DNA of 64,000 bases from Amoebophrya sp. A120. Taxonomy: Eukaryota; Sar; Dinophyceae; Syndiniales; Amoebophryaceae. Below are positions 10,624 through 21,429 of the stretch, in pieces; the first letter of the stretch is position 1; each line of letters starts with the position of its first letter. Under the pieces are notes generated by a model, which did no database searches, was not told the DNA's origin, and worked only from the letters and a program-made list of their open reading frames with translations. The DNA is taken from assembly GCA_905178155.1 (NCBI GenBank), contig CAJINV010000011.1:1447216-1511215 (forward strand), given 5' to 3'. Position numbers and translations under genes: made by a program.

Positions 10624-13600
10624 ATGTGGATCCTGCGGTTGAGCCAAGAATTCGACTTCGATGTCGCGGGAGAGAACATCACCTACGATGACTACAGCCG
10701 CACAGGAACTTCAAGTAGCTCAACAAGCGGGAATAGACATTCATCAGGCTCGTCTTCTTCTTCCTCCTCTTACGGAGACAACAGCACAACGACAGACGGA
10801 TCGTCCTCGACGAACAAGCTTCTCCCCAGCCCAGACGAACGATGGCTGCGAAGGAACTCCTCGGAGACATCAAGCGCCAGCAAGTCGCTCCAAGCGGCCA
10901 GCGTCCCACTCATGACGACGAAGCGCACACACGAGGTGCAGGTCCCGGAACATTGGCTGGGGAACTTGATAGGAGGAAATCAAAACAACTCTGGTTGCGC
11001 CGGACGAGCGACTGCAGTATCAGACCACGCGGCTCCGAGACTAGGACCAGAACAACATCCCACGGGCGAAATTCTTGATGCACCACCCATCCCCACCACA
11101 ACGCGGAAGCGCACCATCGCCGCGTCGGTGTTTTACGGCACGGATTCGCAGAAACATGGAAACAAACCCGTGGTGGAAAGAGGGGTAGAGCCTGTGTGCT
11201 ACTATGTGACGGTCTACAACCAGGAAAGGGTTTGCGAAATCAACTTTCCGCAGAACTCGCCGAGCAAGAATGTTATCAATTGCGACACGTGCTTGCGGTT
11301 TCTCCAGTTTCTCGCGTTGACAGACAGTGCAGTGGTGAGTGTGACCGGGGACGATGATCGAGCTACATCTTCCTCGTCTAGCAAGAAGTTGTTTTATCAC
11401 AATGAGGTGGAGGAGGACCACCAACATCTCCATGATGACCCCGCCTCGGCCCCGACAACGGCGTCGGACGCTGATTCTCCGTTGAATCAGGAAGAAGATC
11501 TCCTGGCCGGTGACACACTAGCAGCTGCTCAAAATCAGATGCAAATTAATCCAGCGCTGCTTTCCCCAACCTCCTTCGCCCTCGGGTCAGCGAGAACGTG
11601 TAGTACCTCCGCGAGCACGGTGGAAAAGGCGTATATGTGCTCTTCTTCGGACAGACGTGCGGAACAAAGCGGTAGCTGCGCTGGTGGGCCGGACACTTCG
11701 CCAGAATTGTTGTCGCGCACATCAAGCAAGAGCCGGGTCCTCGTGCCCCACAGCGCACGAAGTTTTCGTGCAGCAGATGCATTAGCGCAAGTTTTTCACG
11801 ACGAAGTAGGTGGTGCATCTTCAACACCAGAGAACGACGGATATAATTTTTCGCAAACCTCCACACTAACCGACTCGCAGCGGCGGTTGCGGCAGTTCGA
11901 CAAAAGTCTTCTGCACGGCAAATCCGACGACCTGATGAACTGGCACTGCTTGAAATGCGACAGCCGCCAGTTTTTCACCTCGAAATTCAACGAAAAGGAC
12001 AGCCGCCGCCGCAATCCGGGCGGTGCGACCGCGGGAATCACGGGGTCGAGCGCGGCCTTCGCTTGTTCCGGCGGCGCGGTGGTGTTACGGGACGAGGCCT
12101 TGGTGCAGTTGATTCTCGGCGCCGAGATTTTTGGCTATGCGGAAATTCTGACCGACTTCGTCGACCGATTGGCGTCGGAGTTAGAAACGCAGACCATTCT
12201 GACGGTCGCGCAGACGGTGTTTCTCGGGTGTTACCTGAAAAAAGCCGCACTTCGGCAGGAGTCGTACTGGCTGTTGCGACACTACATCACGCACGGTGCG
12301 CCAGGCCTGTACATCGGAACCCAAACCCCGAGCAGCACTGCGACGTCCTCATCGGCTGCACCAAGTAGTACAGCCACCTCGACGGCGGGGACTTTGGCGG
12401 GAAAGCTGCTGTCCACGTTTGGCGCGGATACTACAGCAGCTACAGGCAGTGTGGTGTCCAACAATGAGTTCGATTACAACGCACCGAATCACCACCACCA
12501 CCAACAAGACCCCTCGATCCTGGCTTTGTCGAAGACGAGAAAAACCTACAATGCGAACAACGGAGTTTGCAATGTGTTTTACGACGGTGGATTTTTGAAG
12601 TTCTCGGAAATCAACATCGAGATTTCGAAAATTTGGAACGACTTCGAAAAGTTAGAGAAGAAGGAAAAATTGCAGCACGCGCAACCAGCGCCCGGGTTTT
12701 CGCTTTGCAAGATCCGGGTTTTGCGGGACGGAAAAGACATCTACCCACAGGTTTACCAGCTATTACGTGACCACGACGACGAGCTGTTGTTGCAGGCAAT
12801 CAAGGAGTATCAACTGCAAATATGCCTGCTGGGTGTGGAAGATTGTATTGCAGGTTTTGCATGGTCATGGACCAGAAGGTCTGGCATGCAGGGAGTAGCA
12901 TCACAGGTTCTGCAAGGGCTTTGTGATGCCTCTTCTGCATGAGAAATCTGCTTGCAGCGTGGCCAAAAATGGACAGTTTTTGCTACCGGTGCATGACAGA
13001 TTTTTGTCCGACTGGCAGAGAGCATCACAAGTTTGCACCTTTCCAGAGGACCCAGGAGACATTTTTGCAATGCATAAAGAGTCCGACAACGGCGCGATCC
13101 GCATCTACAGCTGCAGTAAGAAGTGGACGAGCAGCAAAACTACATCAAGTGCGACGAGACCGTCGTCCTCCAGCGCTGCGACAGCCCAGCCGGCAATGCC
13201 AAGCAAGAGTGGTGGCCAGAACTTTGGCACCAGGAGTCTCGACGAGGATGAGGATGACCTCTCGTCCTGGGCGGCAGATTTGTCGAGTTCATCGTCGACC
13301 GCCGCCCCTGCGGCTGCAAACCTAGAAAGGTGTAGCGCTGGTGGTGGTGACGAAGCAGCCGCAGCTACTGCTACAATTTCCGGTACAAACAGGACGAGTG
13401 TTGACCACGAGGAAAGCTGCGGGATGCGAACGGAGATGGAGGGCTGGAGCGTCCGGGACTTTGCAAGGCATTTCGTCGGGGAAGTGCGGGTGAACTTCTG
13501 GGGAACGAAATTCGAGGTACGGATAATATTTTTTTGTGTTGCTAGTGCTACAACAACTTGATCACGATTTGTAGAAGAAACTGAAACCTGTATACGTTTT

Positions 13601-14607
13601 CTTGTTTGATGGCACCGAACACAAAAAGCAATCAAGCGATCTCATAAACACGAAATCAACAGCTGATCGACTACACCTACGCCAGCCCGGCCGGCAGCGC
13701 TCCCGCCCCCAACGGCATGCCCCCGAGCGGGAGACGGTTCGATCTGGGTTTTGAAGTCAACTTGCAGGGCTGCGTACCGTATGAATTGTAAAAATGTCTG
13801 GGTCTGGAAGTAGAGTGCCAGGCTTGTCATGCGGGTTTTCCATGACCCATGAGGTCTGCTATGTAGGACATAGCATGACAGATTTTGTGAGAGTTCTATC
13901 ATGCCTATCCTGCATGAGAAACTCCCTCCAAACTTGGTCGAAAGTGGACTGTTTTTGGCACTCATGCAACACAGATTTCTGCATGATTCAGATTTAGCAT
14001 GACAAGTTGCAATCTTCCAGACCCAGACATTTTTGCAATCCATATACCGCGGAAGATCACCTGTAAGTTTCATCACGCGCCGGTGAAAGAGGTGGAAGAG
14101 GGCGAGGAGTCAGGTATGTTGAATGCGGTTTCTGCATGACGAATCATAAACTTTTTGCTGAAACCTCTTCAGCATCATAAGTTGGTGAAATTTGTGATGC
14201 TTTTTGTACATGATATGCGGGAAATTTGTACTGCACATTCATAAACAGCCTCCGCCTCCAGCAGCGGGTTTTTCTTCAGCTCGAACCCAGCGCCACGCCC
14301 ATCGGCGCCAAGAACCACTTCTAACCCACAAGAGAGCACCTCCAGAAGCACGGAAACTTACACCAACATCGAACCGCGCTGGAACGAGAAGCAGGGGAGC
14401 TACGTACTCCCCTTCTATGGCCGTGTGAAGAAGTCTTCCGCGAAAAACTTCCAGCTGGTGGAGGGTTCGAATGAGAAAGAAATCCTGTTGCTGTTCGGCA
14501 AGATCAAACGGGAATGGTTCGCGTTGGACTTCCGGCACCCGCTGAGCCCGCTAGACGCGTTCGGGATCGCAATCGCGTCCTTGGCGAAAAAACGGGCGGT
14601 GAATTAG
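10624..14607 (+). CDS. Tubby C-terminal domain protein with long N-terminal extension
   Basis: Model: join(10624-12807, 13082-13516, 13663-13779, 14050-14113, 14249-14607), about 1052 aa. The Tubby domain binds phosphoinositides and commonly links membrane or cilia trafficking to cargo. Its landmarks appear in order across the exons: PGFSLCKIRVLRDG (first strands), IRIYSCSKKW, VRVNFWGTKFE (family G-T-K-F), LGFEVNLQGC, PRKI, then LPFYGRVKKSSAKNFQLV, FGKIKREWFALDFRHPLSPL and an AFGIAIAS helix near the stop. The N-terminal 600 residues contain Ser/Thr-rich stretches and a possible helical domain (around 12070-12300, LQxxE-like) that I cannot name; a CxxC (WHCLKC) lies at about 11943. The start is the first in-frame ATG. 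An ATG at 10443 in another frame opens 51 plausible codons to a stop near 10596, so a missed upstream exon or frame change is possible. It contains three introners and one GT-AG intron (13517-13662). Confidence 0.83.
12808..13076. mobile_element. Introner, family B, TSD AGGAG/AAGAG
   Basis: Left end TATCAACTGCAAATATG; right complement TATGCATTGCAAAAATGTC. TSD AGGAG (12803-12807) and AAGAG (13077-13081). Excision joins ATC AAG GAG to TCC GAC in frame inside the Tubby domain. Confidence 0.83.
13780..14044. mobile_element. Introner, family B, TSD TACCG
   Basis: TSD TACCG at 13775-13779 and 14045-14049. Ends TATGAATTGTAAAAATGTCT and the complement of TATGGATTGCAAAAATGTCT, continuing into GGGTCTGGAAG. 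Excision restores Cys-Val-Pro-Arg-Lys-Ile, the Tubby PRKI segment. Confidence 0.9.
14115..14243. mobile_element. Introner with GT-AG ends and a diverged TSD
   Basis: Starts TATGTTGAATGC and ends GCACATTCATA; internal GCATGACGAAT and TTTGTACTGC. Flanks TCAGG and AACAG share only CAG. Intron 14114-14248 has canonical GT and AG and joins TCA G to CC TCC in frame. It may be an older copy whose ends were adjusted to standard splicing. Confidence 0.65.
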
Positions 14608-14966
14608 GGGAGCATGTCTACAACTTTAATATGAGATCGCCCACGTATAGTTGTTTGTGTTTCAAAAAATGTTTCCGTTTCGTTCGAACGTTCGAAGAAC
14701 AACAAATTATGCTTTTTTCCCGCAGTTTTACAATGAAAGACAAAGAATTCAACATCGCGGGTCTAGAAGGACTTCACTGAGTGCAGCTACCAGCTACGTG
14801 CGCCAGAAAGGTCGTTTTCTGGCATACTGTGTCTGTTCTTGCTCGTCGTCATTCTCATGTTCGGTGTTCACAACTCACTTGTCGTCAATAAAAATCGTGC
14901 TTTAGTTTAATACATATTCGGAAAGAGCGACAGACCAGTCTCATCAACCTACTAGACCTGTTGAAA

Positions 14967-16057
14967 ATGGCAGGCCGTCACCTCCTGGCTTCCGTCTTGA
15001 AGACGGCGGCTTTCCCGTGCCTCCTCTCCTGGCCTCTCGCCACGTTTTTCCAAGTGCTTCCGGTTTCCGGAAATTTGCGAGGAAAATCTGAGATACCGGA
15101 GATCCCCCCCCCCGACGACGACCACGAATCTGCATTCTCCGCCTACGGTTTCTCACCCGGACGCCGCTAACACGGCCGCCCTGTACGACCTTCTTATGAA
15201 AGAAAAGGACCACGACTCGAAGCAGCAGAAGGAGGCTTTGCTCGATGCTGGGTACCCGGAGACGCAGGTGATGAAATTGATCTTGTTGAGGCGCTTTGTT
15301 TTAAGTAACTGCTCTGCTGCTTCCTCGACGTGAGGCATTTTTTTTGATAACCACAAAAAGGATGTGTTGGTGTTGCTGCAGTGTGGTTATTCATTTCCAT
15401 TCGGATTTTTTGTACACGTTTACGTCTCAGGTGGAGCTGATGATGACCATGTTAACGGATCCGGCAAGTGACGCTACGTATGAAGAACGGGCGAAGAACG
15501 TCGCGGCAGCCTACCAGCGCGGTGTTTTTGCGGATTTTGTCGCGCTGGACCAGGACAAAAACGGGAAGTTGACCGTGAAGGAGTGTCCAGCTTTAGCCTC
15601 CTGCGCCGGGCGGGGAAGAGAACAGGGGGCCAACATCACAGCGATCGCTACCGCTTGGGCGACATCGCATCGAGAAGACGCAACTTCTCTGCAGATCTCC
15701 GCAACCGGCCGGACCGCCGTCGACGTGCGGGAGGCGGAGCTGGTCTGCAACCAGATGGGCCAGGCTTCCTTTCGGGAGATGGAACAGTCCACCGCTACGA
15801 AAATGCAGCAGGCTTGGGCGAAAAGACCCAGTTGTGTTTCCGACGGAATTTGGAGCTGTTGTTCTTCAGCGCCGCAGCAGCTGGAGAATAAACTCGCCGA
15901 AGCAGAAGAATACATGGAGGAGTTGACAGACTTGGTCGAGCTCTATGTTCGGGAAAAATACATCAACAAGGTCGCCGACGCAGCCGCAGTTAAGAACATG
16001 GCCAAAGCCGCTTCCCACCTCATGCTCGCCCGGGACCTCCTCAAAGGAATGCTGTAG
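14967..16057 (+). CDS. Predicted secreted single EF-hand protein, with a poly-C frameshift
   Basis: Exons 14967-15267 and 15431-16057 with a GT-AG intron (15268-15430). The N-terminus has a hydrophobic stretch (LLASVLKTAAFPCLLSWPL) fitting a signal peptide or anchor. Exon 2 carries one canonical EF-hand loop, DQDKNGKLTVKE, after a helix, then a helical C-terminus ending LARDLLKGML. A run of ten C at 15104-15113 puts the first 49 codons out of frame with the rest: with nine C the exons join in phase and give about 308 aa. As written, the N-terminal frame stops at 15170. The tract could be a sequencing error, a real null allele, or slippage. The protein family is not recognised; calcium binding is inferred from the loop alone. 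Confidence 0.6.
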
Positions 16058-16189
16058 ATAATCGGCAGGCGGTTCTCGCGTCGACGCGCGGAAGCAAACA
16101 GCACGCGGGCTCAGCCGCGATGGTTAGAAAAGGACGAAAGGGCGAAAAACTTCTCGCGGCCGCGGACGAAGCAGGGGACCGAGATCCTC

Positions 16190-16945
16190 CCGGACGTTGG
16201 ATTCTGCTTCGCGGGATCCAGTACCAATCCGGTGAGCTTCTTGTGAGCCTACTGGTCTTCTGCGTCGTCAGAATGGCGAGGCGCCTTCAACAACTTTTTA
16301 TTTCGACGACGACCTACAAGATGGCAACGAAAGAGGTATAGAGAGACGACGAGGATAATTTTGGTACAGGTAACTTTGGTAAAATAGGTGTGAGGGAGTG
16401 ATCTTGGTGTAAGTACCTATTCCGACAACAAGGGGCGGAGAGTTCTCCTGTCTCGCTTTCAATATACCGCCATCGCGTAGTTTACTTATAGTTTTTTTAT
16501 TTATGTTGCTCGTCTCTGCAGTTAGATGATGACGATGATGATGATGGTGGTGTTTTCGCCATGAAATGTTTTTGAGTGCCATTTCAAATGCCCACGCCTC
16601 CCTGCAGGTTCGCAGTCTCGCCCAGCATCCCTGTACCCTACTACAAAATGAACAAGCACGTGCCTGGCAAGTGTGTGGAGCGTACGGAGAACAGCAGAAC
16701 AGCAGCAGTACCTCATTAAGCGCAGTGCCAGTCCGCCATAATTATTCTCTACATGCTCACGGTCACGCCGAACGGGAGCCCACTCCAAGGCGCTGGACTC
16801 TCATTCGCGGGATCAAGTGCCAATCTGGTGCGCTTCTTGGACCAAGCTGGTCTCCTGCGTCGGTCAGCACGTCGCGACGCCTTCTACAGCGAACGTCTTT
16901 CGCTAACGATCTACAATGTCGCGAAAAGAATGAAAGGTATATAGA
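16190..16945 (+). repeat. Diverged duplicated segment (16190-16335 and about 16785-16945)
   Basis: Both copies contain a GGGATCAAGTGCCAATC-like word (GGGATCCAGTACCAATC in the first), GTGCGCTTCTTG or GTGAGCTTCTTG, then CTGGTCT...CTGCGTCG and a GAGGTATAGAGAGA or AAGGTATATAGAGAGA end. The second copy has an open reading frame in which Phe-Ala-Gly-Ser-Ser is conserved; the first has a stop in that frame. Looks like a decayed local duplication, perhaps of one exon. Confidence 0.5.
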
Positions 16946-17113
16946 GAGATGGAGTGGAAGATAGCTTTGTTTTTTTTTTAACTTCATCTCCAGCATCAAT
17001 CTACATCCTCGAGGACAGTTTTTAGCTGCAATGAACGATGGCAATGCTAACGTAAAAATTTGTATATGGTAGAAGCGCTATGGTACGACCTGCAATGACG
17101 ATGTACATGAAGT

Positions 17114-17530
17114 GTGACCGCGATGCTACAGACGATGCAAATGCAGAAGCTGAAGTTTTGTTTCGACGATTCGGGCCGGGAACCACGGTGGAAAAGAAGA
17201 CATGTCTGCGCTCAGCGGACCGATACCACAACCCCCCAGACTCTCCACCCGGTTTACCAGAAAGTGCAAACTGTGCTCCGGTTTGCCGCTACAGCATTAC
17301 AGATTCACGCCGCCATCTTCTACACCATCACCACCGCCCTCATGTTCTTCTTCCACCCACCCGTAATCCGAAAAATGGGATTTGTTCGTTCAAAAAGTTT
17401 GAACGTGAAGCTGAATGTACGAAACCGACTGCCAAAGTGCAGAGGCGAATTTGAAAGCAAGCGCGACGAGCTGGACGATGAGGATACGATGATGGTGGAG
17501 AAGTTCAAGATAGAAAAATTTGTAGTCTGA
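17114..17530 (+). CDS. Hypothetical ORF with one possible membrane segment
   Basis: 138 codons, with a hydrophobic middle (LQIHAAIFYTITTALMFFF) and a charged C-terminus rich in Lys/Glu/Asp. Another frame over 17202-17365 is also open with a plausible Pro/Ser-rich peptide, so the true reading frame is unclear. No homology recognised. The context gives no clue to function. Confidence 0.25.
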   Translation: MTAMLQTMQMQKLKFCFDDSGREPRWKRRHVCAQRTDTTTPQTLHPVYQKVQTVLRFAATALQIHAAIFYTITTALMFFFHPPVIRKMGFVRSKSLNVKLNVRNRLPKCRGEFESKRDELDDEDTMMVEKFKIEKFVV

Positions 17531-18125
17531 AAAGCGAAAAGTAACTGCTATAAAAAGATGTTTTTGTTCAACCATTGTCGCGTGCAAAGCTCGAGAAAAA
17601 GTTTATGTGTTTGATCTTTTCATTCTCCTGTTTGTGTTTGGTTTTTTCAAAAAGATGCAGCACTTCGTTTGTGCGTCTCGTCTTCAGGTGTCGTTCTGTC
17701 AATCGTGCATGACAGACTTGCAGCAGAAGAGCTTGGCTGAATGAAAAAACAAACCTTCCCGTTTTGTAGTAGGTTGGAGTTGTCGTGCTCAAAGAAGCTC
17801 GCGGTAGGCGACAGAAAAAAGCGAACCGCTCCGAATGCTGTCGCTTACTCTAACAATTACATGATGGCGAAAAAGAAGAAAAAACGGAAAAAAGTCATGA
17901 TGTATTAACACGGCGGGAATTTCTTGTTCGTTTTCGTCACAGCATGCGTGTTCGGTGGTAGTCAAGATCAGGCTTTTTAAAAACTTGTGATGCGATTCGT
18001 ACGTTCCGTAGATACGTTTTTTCAAACAAGAAATTATGCAAAAGTGTGAAGATCTAGATCTTCATCTTGCATCGGCGATTCTCCTGACAGCAATTACGGG
18101 CGGAAAAGTCTGTCTCGCTTTCGAT

Positions 18126-18257
18126 AAACGCTATCGGATTTATTTATATTCTTACCATGAACAAAGTGAGCCTGAGCTTGCTTACCACGGTAAACGCTAT
18201 CGGATTTATTCATATTTTTGTTGTTGCGAGTGAACCTGAGCATGAGCTGTCGGTGTC
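18126..18257 (+). repeat. 66-bp tandem duplication
   Basis: AAACGCTATCGGATTTATT occurs at 18126 and 18192, followed each time by ATATT and then by GTGAGCCTGAGC or GTGAACCTGAGC. Two copies only. Confidence 0.65.
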
Positions 18258-18558
18258 GAAATTCCTGTTTCTGTTCTCATGCAAAAAAGCCGGTTGCATG
18301 CTTCAAAAAATTCAAACTTATTCGGAAAGAGCAGTCCGTCGTCGAGATGAGAGGAGTCGTGTTCTGGAAGATGTTTCGATGACGTCGTGTGTCCTGATTG
18401 AAAACGTCGCTCGGAGTCACGCCATGCATGTTCGACTAAGAAAGTATCTTCTGATGTTATGAAGCTATGCGAAAACGAATTCTGTTTCTGCCGAGTAGTT
18501 CGTGCAAAAAGAATTGGCCAGAAGTAGCACAAAAGCTTCATCAAAAAAAAAAAAAACA

Positions 18559-19149
18559 ATGTCCGGCGTCGAAACCATGCTGGCGGGTGGCCTCGGGCTG
18601 AAAGCCGTGGCCATGATGAAGCAGGCCTCCCTAACAATGAAGCGTGCCGCACGGCAGGCCTTTGCGATGGCGGCGGACGCAAATTTAGCGGCGATCAACG
18701 CACGGACGGCGGAAACAGAGCTGCAGCGGTACGTCCAGGGAGCGCCGGTGGTGATGTCGCCGGCCTCCACCATGGATGGGCACATCGACAAGATTTCATC
18801 TTTTGGGTCGGAGATTCCGCTGGTTTTGGCCGGGACGGTAGGTTTGCACCAGTTGGTCGGGACGAGTGGTCGGGAAGGCGAAAGGATCAGCGGAGGAGAT
18901 GACAGGACGGACAGACGACGAGACCGATCAAAGAGGATCAACTACGGCTCTGAGAAGAAGCGAAGGAGACCAGATGAGTCCGATGTTGAAAACAAGAATT
19001 TTGCACGAAGACCGAAGGGTAGATGTGATGTCAAATCGTTTCTTTGATAAGAATAACTACAGAAGACCCTCTGAGCTTTTTTTGCAATGAATTGCAAGTC
19101 TAGTCACGTAGCGCCAATGATCTCACAGAAAGAAATTCAGATGATGTAG
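18559..19149 (+). CDS. Small Ala/Met-rich hypothetical protein
   Basis: ATG at 18559 follows a 14-A run. The first exon (18559-18837) encodes 93 residues rich in Ala and Met with basic residues (KAVAMMKQASLTMKRAARQA), probably an amphipathic helix. A donor GTAGGT follows in phase 0. The acceptor TCTCACAG at 19121-19128 would add only six codons before TAG; reading through the donor instead gives a longer, charged tail to 19047. I recognise no family. Its helical Ala-rich start resembles that of the gene at 21220, so the two could be distant relatives, but similarity is weak. Confidence 0.45.
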
Positions 19150-19835
19150 TACACTGCGTTTATTCCGTAGCAGAACTTTGAATATTCAGCAACCGCTGAG
19201 AGGACGCTGCGGCCTCCTCGCCGTGGTTCGCCTCGCGTCTTTTGACGAATAGCATGATAGAAGAAGTGAAGACGAAGCTGATGTTCAACACCACCCAGTC
19301 AGCAATGGGATCTTGAGGTCAACAACAGCCGTCGAGATCTGGTTTGCGCAAGGGCATTACTGACGAGATGCTCAGCGTTACCGTTAGTACAGTGGCGACG
19401 AGAAATAGACACTCACGCAACAAGCAACAAGAAACCAACTTTCAACAGCCTGCTGCTTCATCTTCAAGGATTATATGCTGGATCGCTATTTCTCTGAGTA
19501 TGGACGTCGAGGTCGGCATGGTTCTTTCGCGAAACCAAATAAAGTGTTTCAAAATTTTGAATTCATTTGAAAACATAGTTGGGAGCATCAAAGCACACAA
19601 CACGAAAACTAAACAGGGACAAGATTAAAGCAGTCTGGCACGCACATATGAAATTTTCCGAAATTTTCGTCGTTTGATCCATCTTCACGCATAGAAAATA
19701 CCCTCACCATAGACCACGTAGCCACTTACCTTGCATACCACTCAGACTGTATGCTTTTCTAGTGCACTAGCGCTATAGCAACTATACACGACAAGATCCA
19801 GCACACAACAAAGACAAAGACAAACAAAACCAACT
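19150..19835. other. Intergenic, nothing recognised
   Basis: AT-rich sequence without a convincing ORF, repeat or introner. Confidence 0.5.
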
Positions 19836-20693
19836 ATGGCCGGCCGCGCCCCCGGAATAACCGGTCCGACGATGGCCGAGAAATTGGAGGAGAGAAAACG
19901 ATCGGCCCCGACGATGGAAGAATTTCAGGCCCGGATGTACAAGAAGCACACGCAGGGAGACGCGGCGATGGCGGAGTGGGAAAATGCCGACTACAACGAG
20001 AATCTACGCAAGGCACGGGAGGCGCGCATGGAACAGGACAAGCAGAAGGTGGACAAGGAGAAGAAGGACACTGAGAAAAAAAAGAAGAAAAAACACAAAA
20101 AAGAGAAGAAAAAGAAGTCAAGAAGCCGGCACCGGTCGAAAGAGAAAAAGAAGAAGGGGAAGAAAAGCAGAAAACATAAAAAATCATCGTCAAGTTCATC
20201 CTCATCCTCCCACGCATCCTCCCCCTCCAGCACGGACAGCATGAGCGACGAGGAGGTCAAGAGCCGGCAAAGATCGAAATCAAAATCGAAGTCGCAGGTT
20301 GAGAACAGCAAGGGGAACAAGAACAAGTTGACTAACGGCGAGATGACCACGAAGAGCAACAAGGATAATGAAGCTACAGGCAAGCACGACAAAAAAAAGT
20401 CAAAAGAGCCGACGAAAGAGAAGTCTTCGAAGAAGGAGAAAAAGGAGAAGCACCTCGCTCCACCCGACAAAGATGGAGAGAAGTCAAAAAAGCGAAAAAG
20501 AAAAGAGAAAAAGAAGAAGCACAAGAAGAGAAGTACCAGTAGCAGCTCGGATTCATCGTCTTCCAGAAGCTCTTCCAGTAGTTCCTCTGCAGCATCAGGT
20601 GACAAATCGTCAAAAAACAAAAAGCGGAAAGTGCAAGACGGTTGGAAAATCAGCGAGTACCTGAATTCACCTGATTCTGAGTCGTCGAATTAA
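19836..20693 (+). CDS. FAM133-like Lys/Ser-rich nuclear protein
   Basis: 285 aa, single exon. Residues 1-65 form a compact conserved-looking head (GPTMAEKLEERKRSAPTMEE, then AMAEWENADYNENLRKARE), followed by alternating poly-Lys blocks and poly-Ser blocks. This layout (short GPT head, a W/E/N segment, then K-rich and S-rich tracts) matches the FAM133 family as I know it. The RS/SR and KKK blocks suggest a nuclear, speckle-type protein. Start chosen at the first ATG after an A/C-rich leader. No introner, although repeat-rich neighbours have them. Low-complexity sequence alone could mimic the match, so the family name is moderate in strength. Confidence 0.7.
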   Translation: MAGRAPGITGPTMAEKLEERKRSAPTMEEFQARMYKKHTQGDAAMAEWENADYNENLRKAREARMEQDKQKVDKEKKDTEKKKKKKHKKEKKKKSRSRHRSKEKKKKGKKSRKHKKSSSSSSSSSHASSPSSTDSMSDEEVKSRQRSKSKSKSQVENSKGNKNKLTNGEMTTKSNKDNEATGKHDKKKSKEPTKEKSSKKEKKEKHLAPPDKDGEKSKKRKRKEKKKKHKKRSTSSSSDSSSSRSSSSSSSAASGDKSSKNKKRKVQDGWKISEYLNSPDSESSN

Positions 20694-21219
20694 GTGAACG
20701 ACCGCTGGGGGCCACGGGCAGATAATGTTTTGTATCGCGACCACGACTGATAAGTACTGCTCTGTCTTCAATTTCATGCAATTATCGCATTCAAATTTTT
20801 CAAAAAAAAATCCGTCAACGACTACGACGCAAAAACCATTATTTTTCGAAAACGATAAAAAGGCTGATCGCCAAGTTTCGCAATTGAATCGACATCTTGA
20901 TACATAGCATACGTGCGGGCATCAGGGCAAGTTGTAGAGTCTTGGCGCCGAGCAGATTTTGTTCTGCTGTCGTTGGTGCGGTTTTTCCGTGATTTTCTCG
21001 TCCTGGAGCGAGCTCGTTGTGTCCTCGTTGAGAACAGAGCATGTCAATCGTGTTTAAGTGTCGCTGCACCGCTGTTGTTCGTGAGTAATGTCTTAGCAAT
21101 TGTAGTACATCCAGAATGTGGATTTTTTTCGTAAGTGATATGCACAAGAACGTTTCGATTTCTATTCTGCAATCATTTCACAGTGAACAAGGTGCACGAT
21201 CTACTTCAAAGAAAACAAC
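20694..21219. other. Intergenic, nothing firm
   Basis: AT-rich. Ends with a TTTCACAG candidate acceptor about 37 nt before the next ATG, compatible with a leader trans-splice site or a 5' UTR intron. Confidence 0.4.
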
Positions 21220-21429
21220 ATGGCCGTCGCCATTTCCCTGCGAAACACCGCCCGTGCGGCCGACGACCTGGTCCAAAGTCTACACAACGTCGCCGACAGT
21301 ACCATGCAGGCGGCTAGCAAGAACGGCCAATACTCGATGGACGAGCTCGGGGAAAAGTTGGTAAAAAACCTGGATCTCTACTCCTACGGACCGCCGAAAT
21401 TGTATTACAAGCCCGCAACTAGCCCGGAG
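21220..21429 (+). CDS. Hypothetical protein, first exon only
   Basis: 70 codons from ATG 21220 (MAVAISLRNTARAADDLVQS start, then YSYGPPKLYYKPATSPE), ending at a plausible GTAATC donor in phase 0. Reading through is open to 21678, giving 152 aa, with a lower-quality tail. I could not place the next exon; candidates near 22220 give short peptides. Family unknown. The PPKLYYKP stretch is the most structured part. Confidence 0.4.

Larger units (their letters stand above)
16058..18558. other. Interval with diverged repeats and no firm gene
   Basis: Contains a diverged duplicated segment, a weak ORF (17114-17530), a GAT/GAC-rich microsatellite-like run at 16524-16550, and a 66-bp tandem duplication near 18126. 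Possible splice acceptors (CCCTGCAG near 16610) suggest fragments of a multi-exon gene, but I could not assemble one. Confidence 0.4.
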
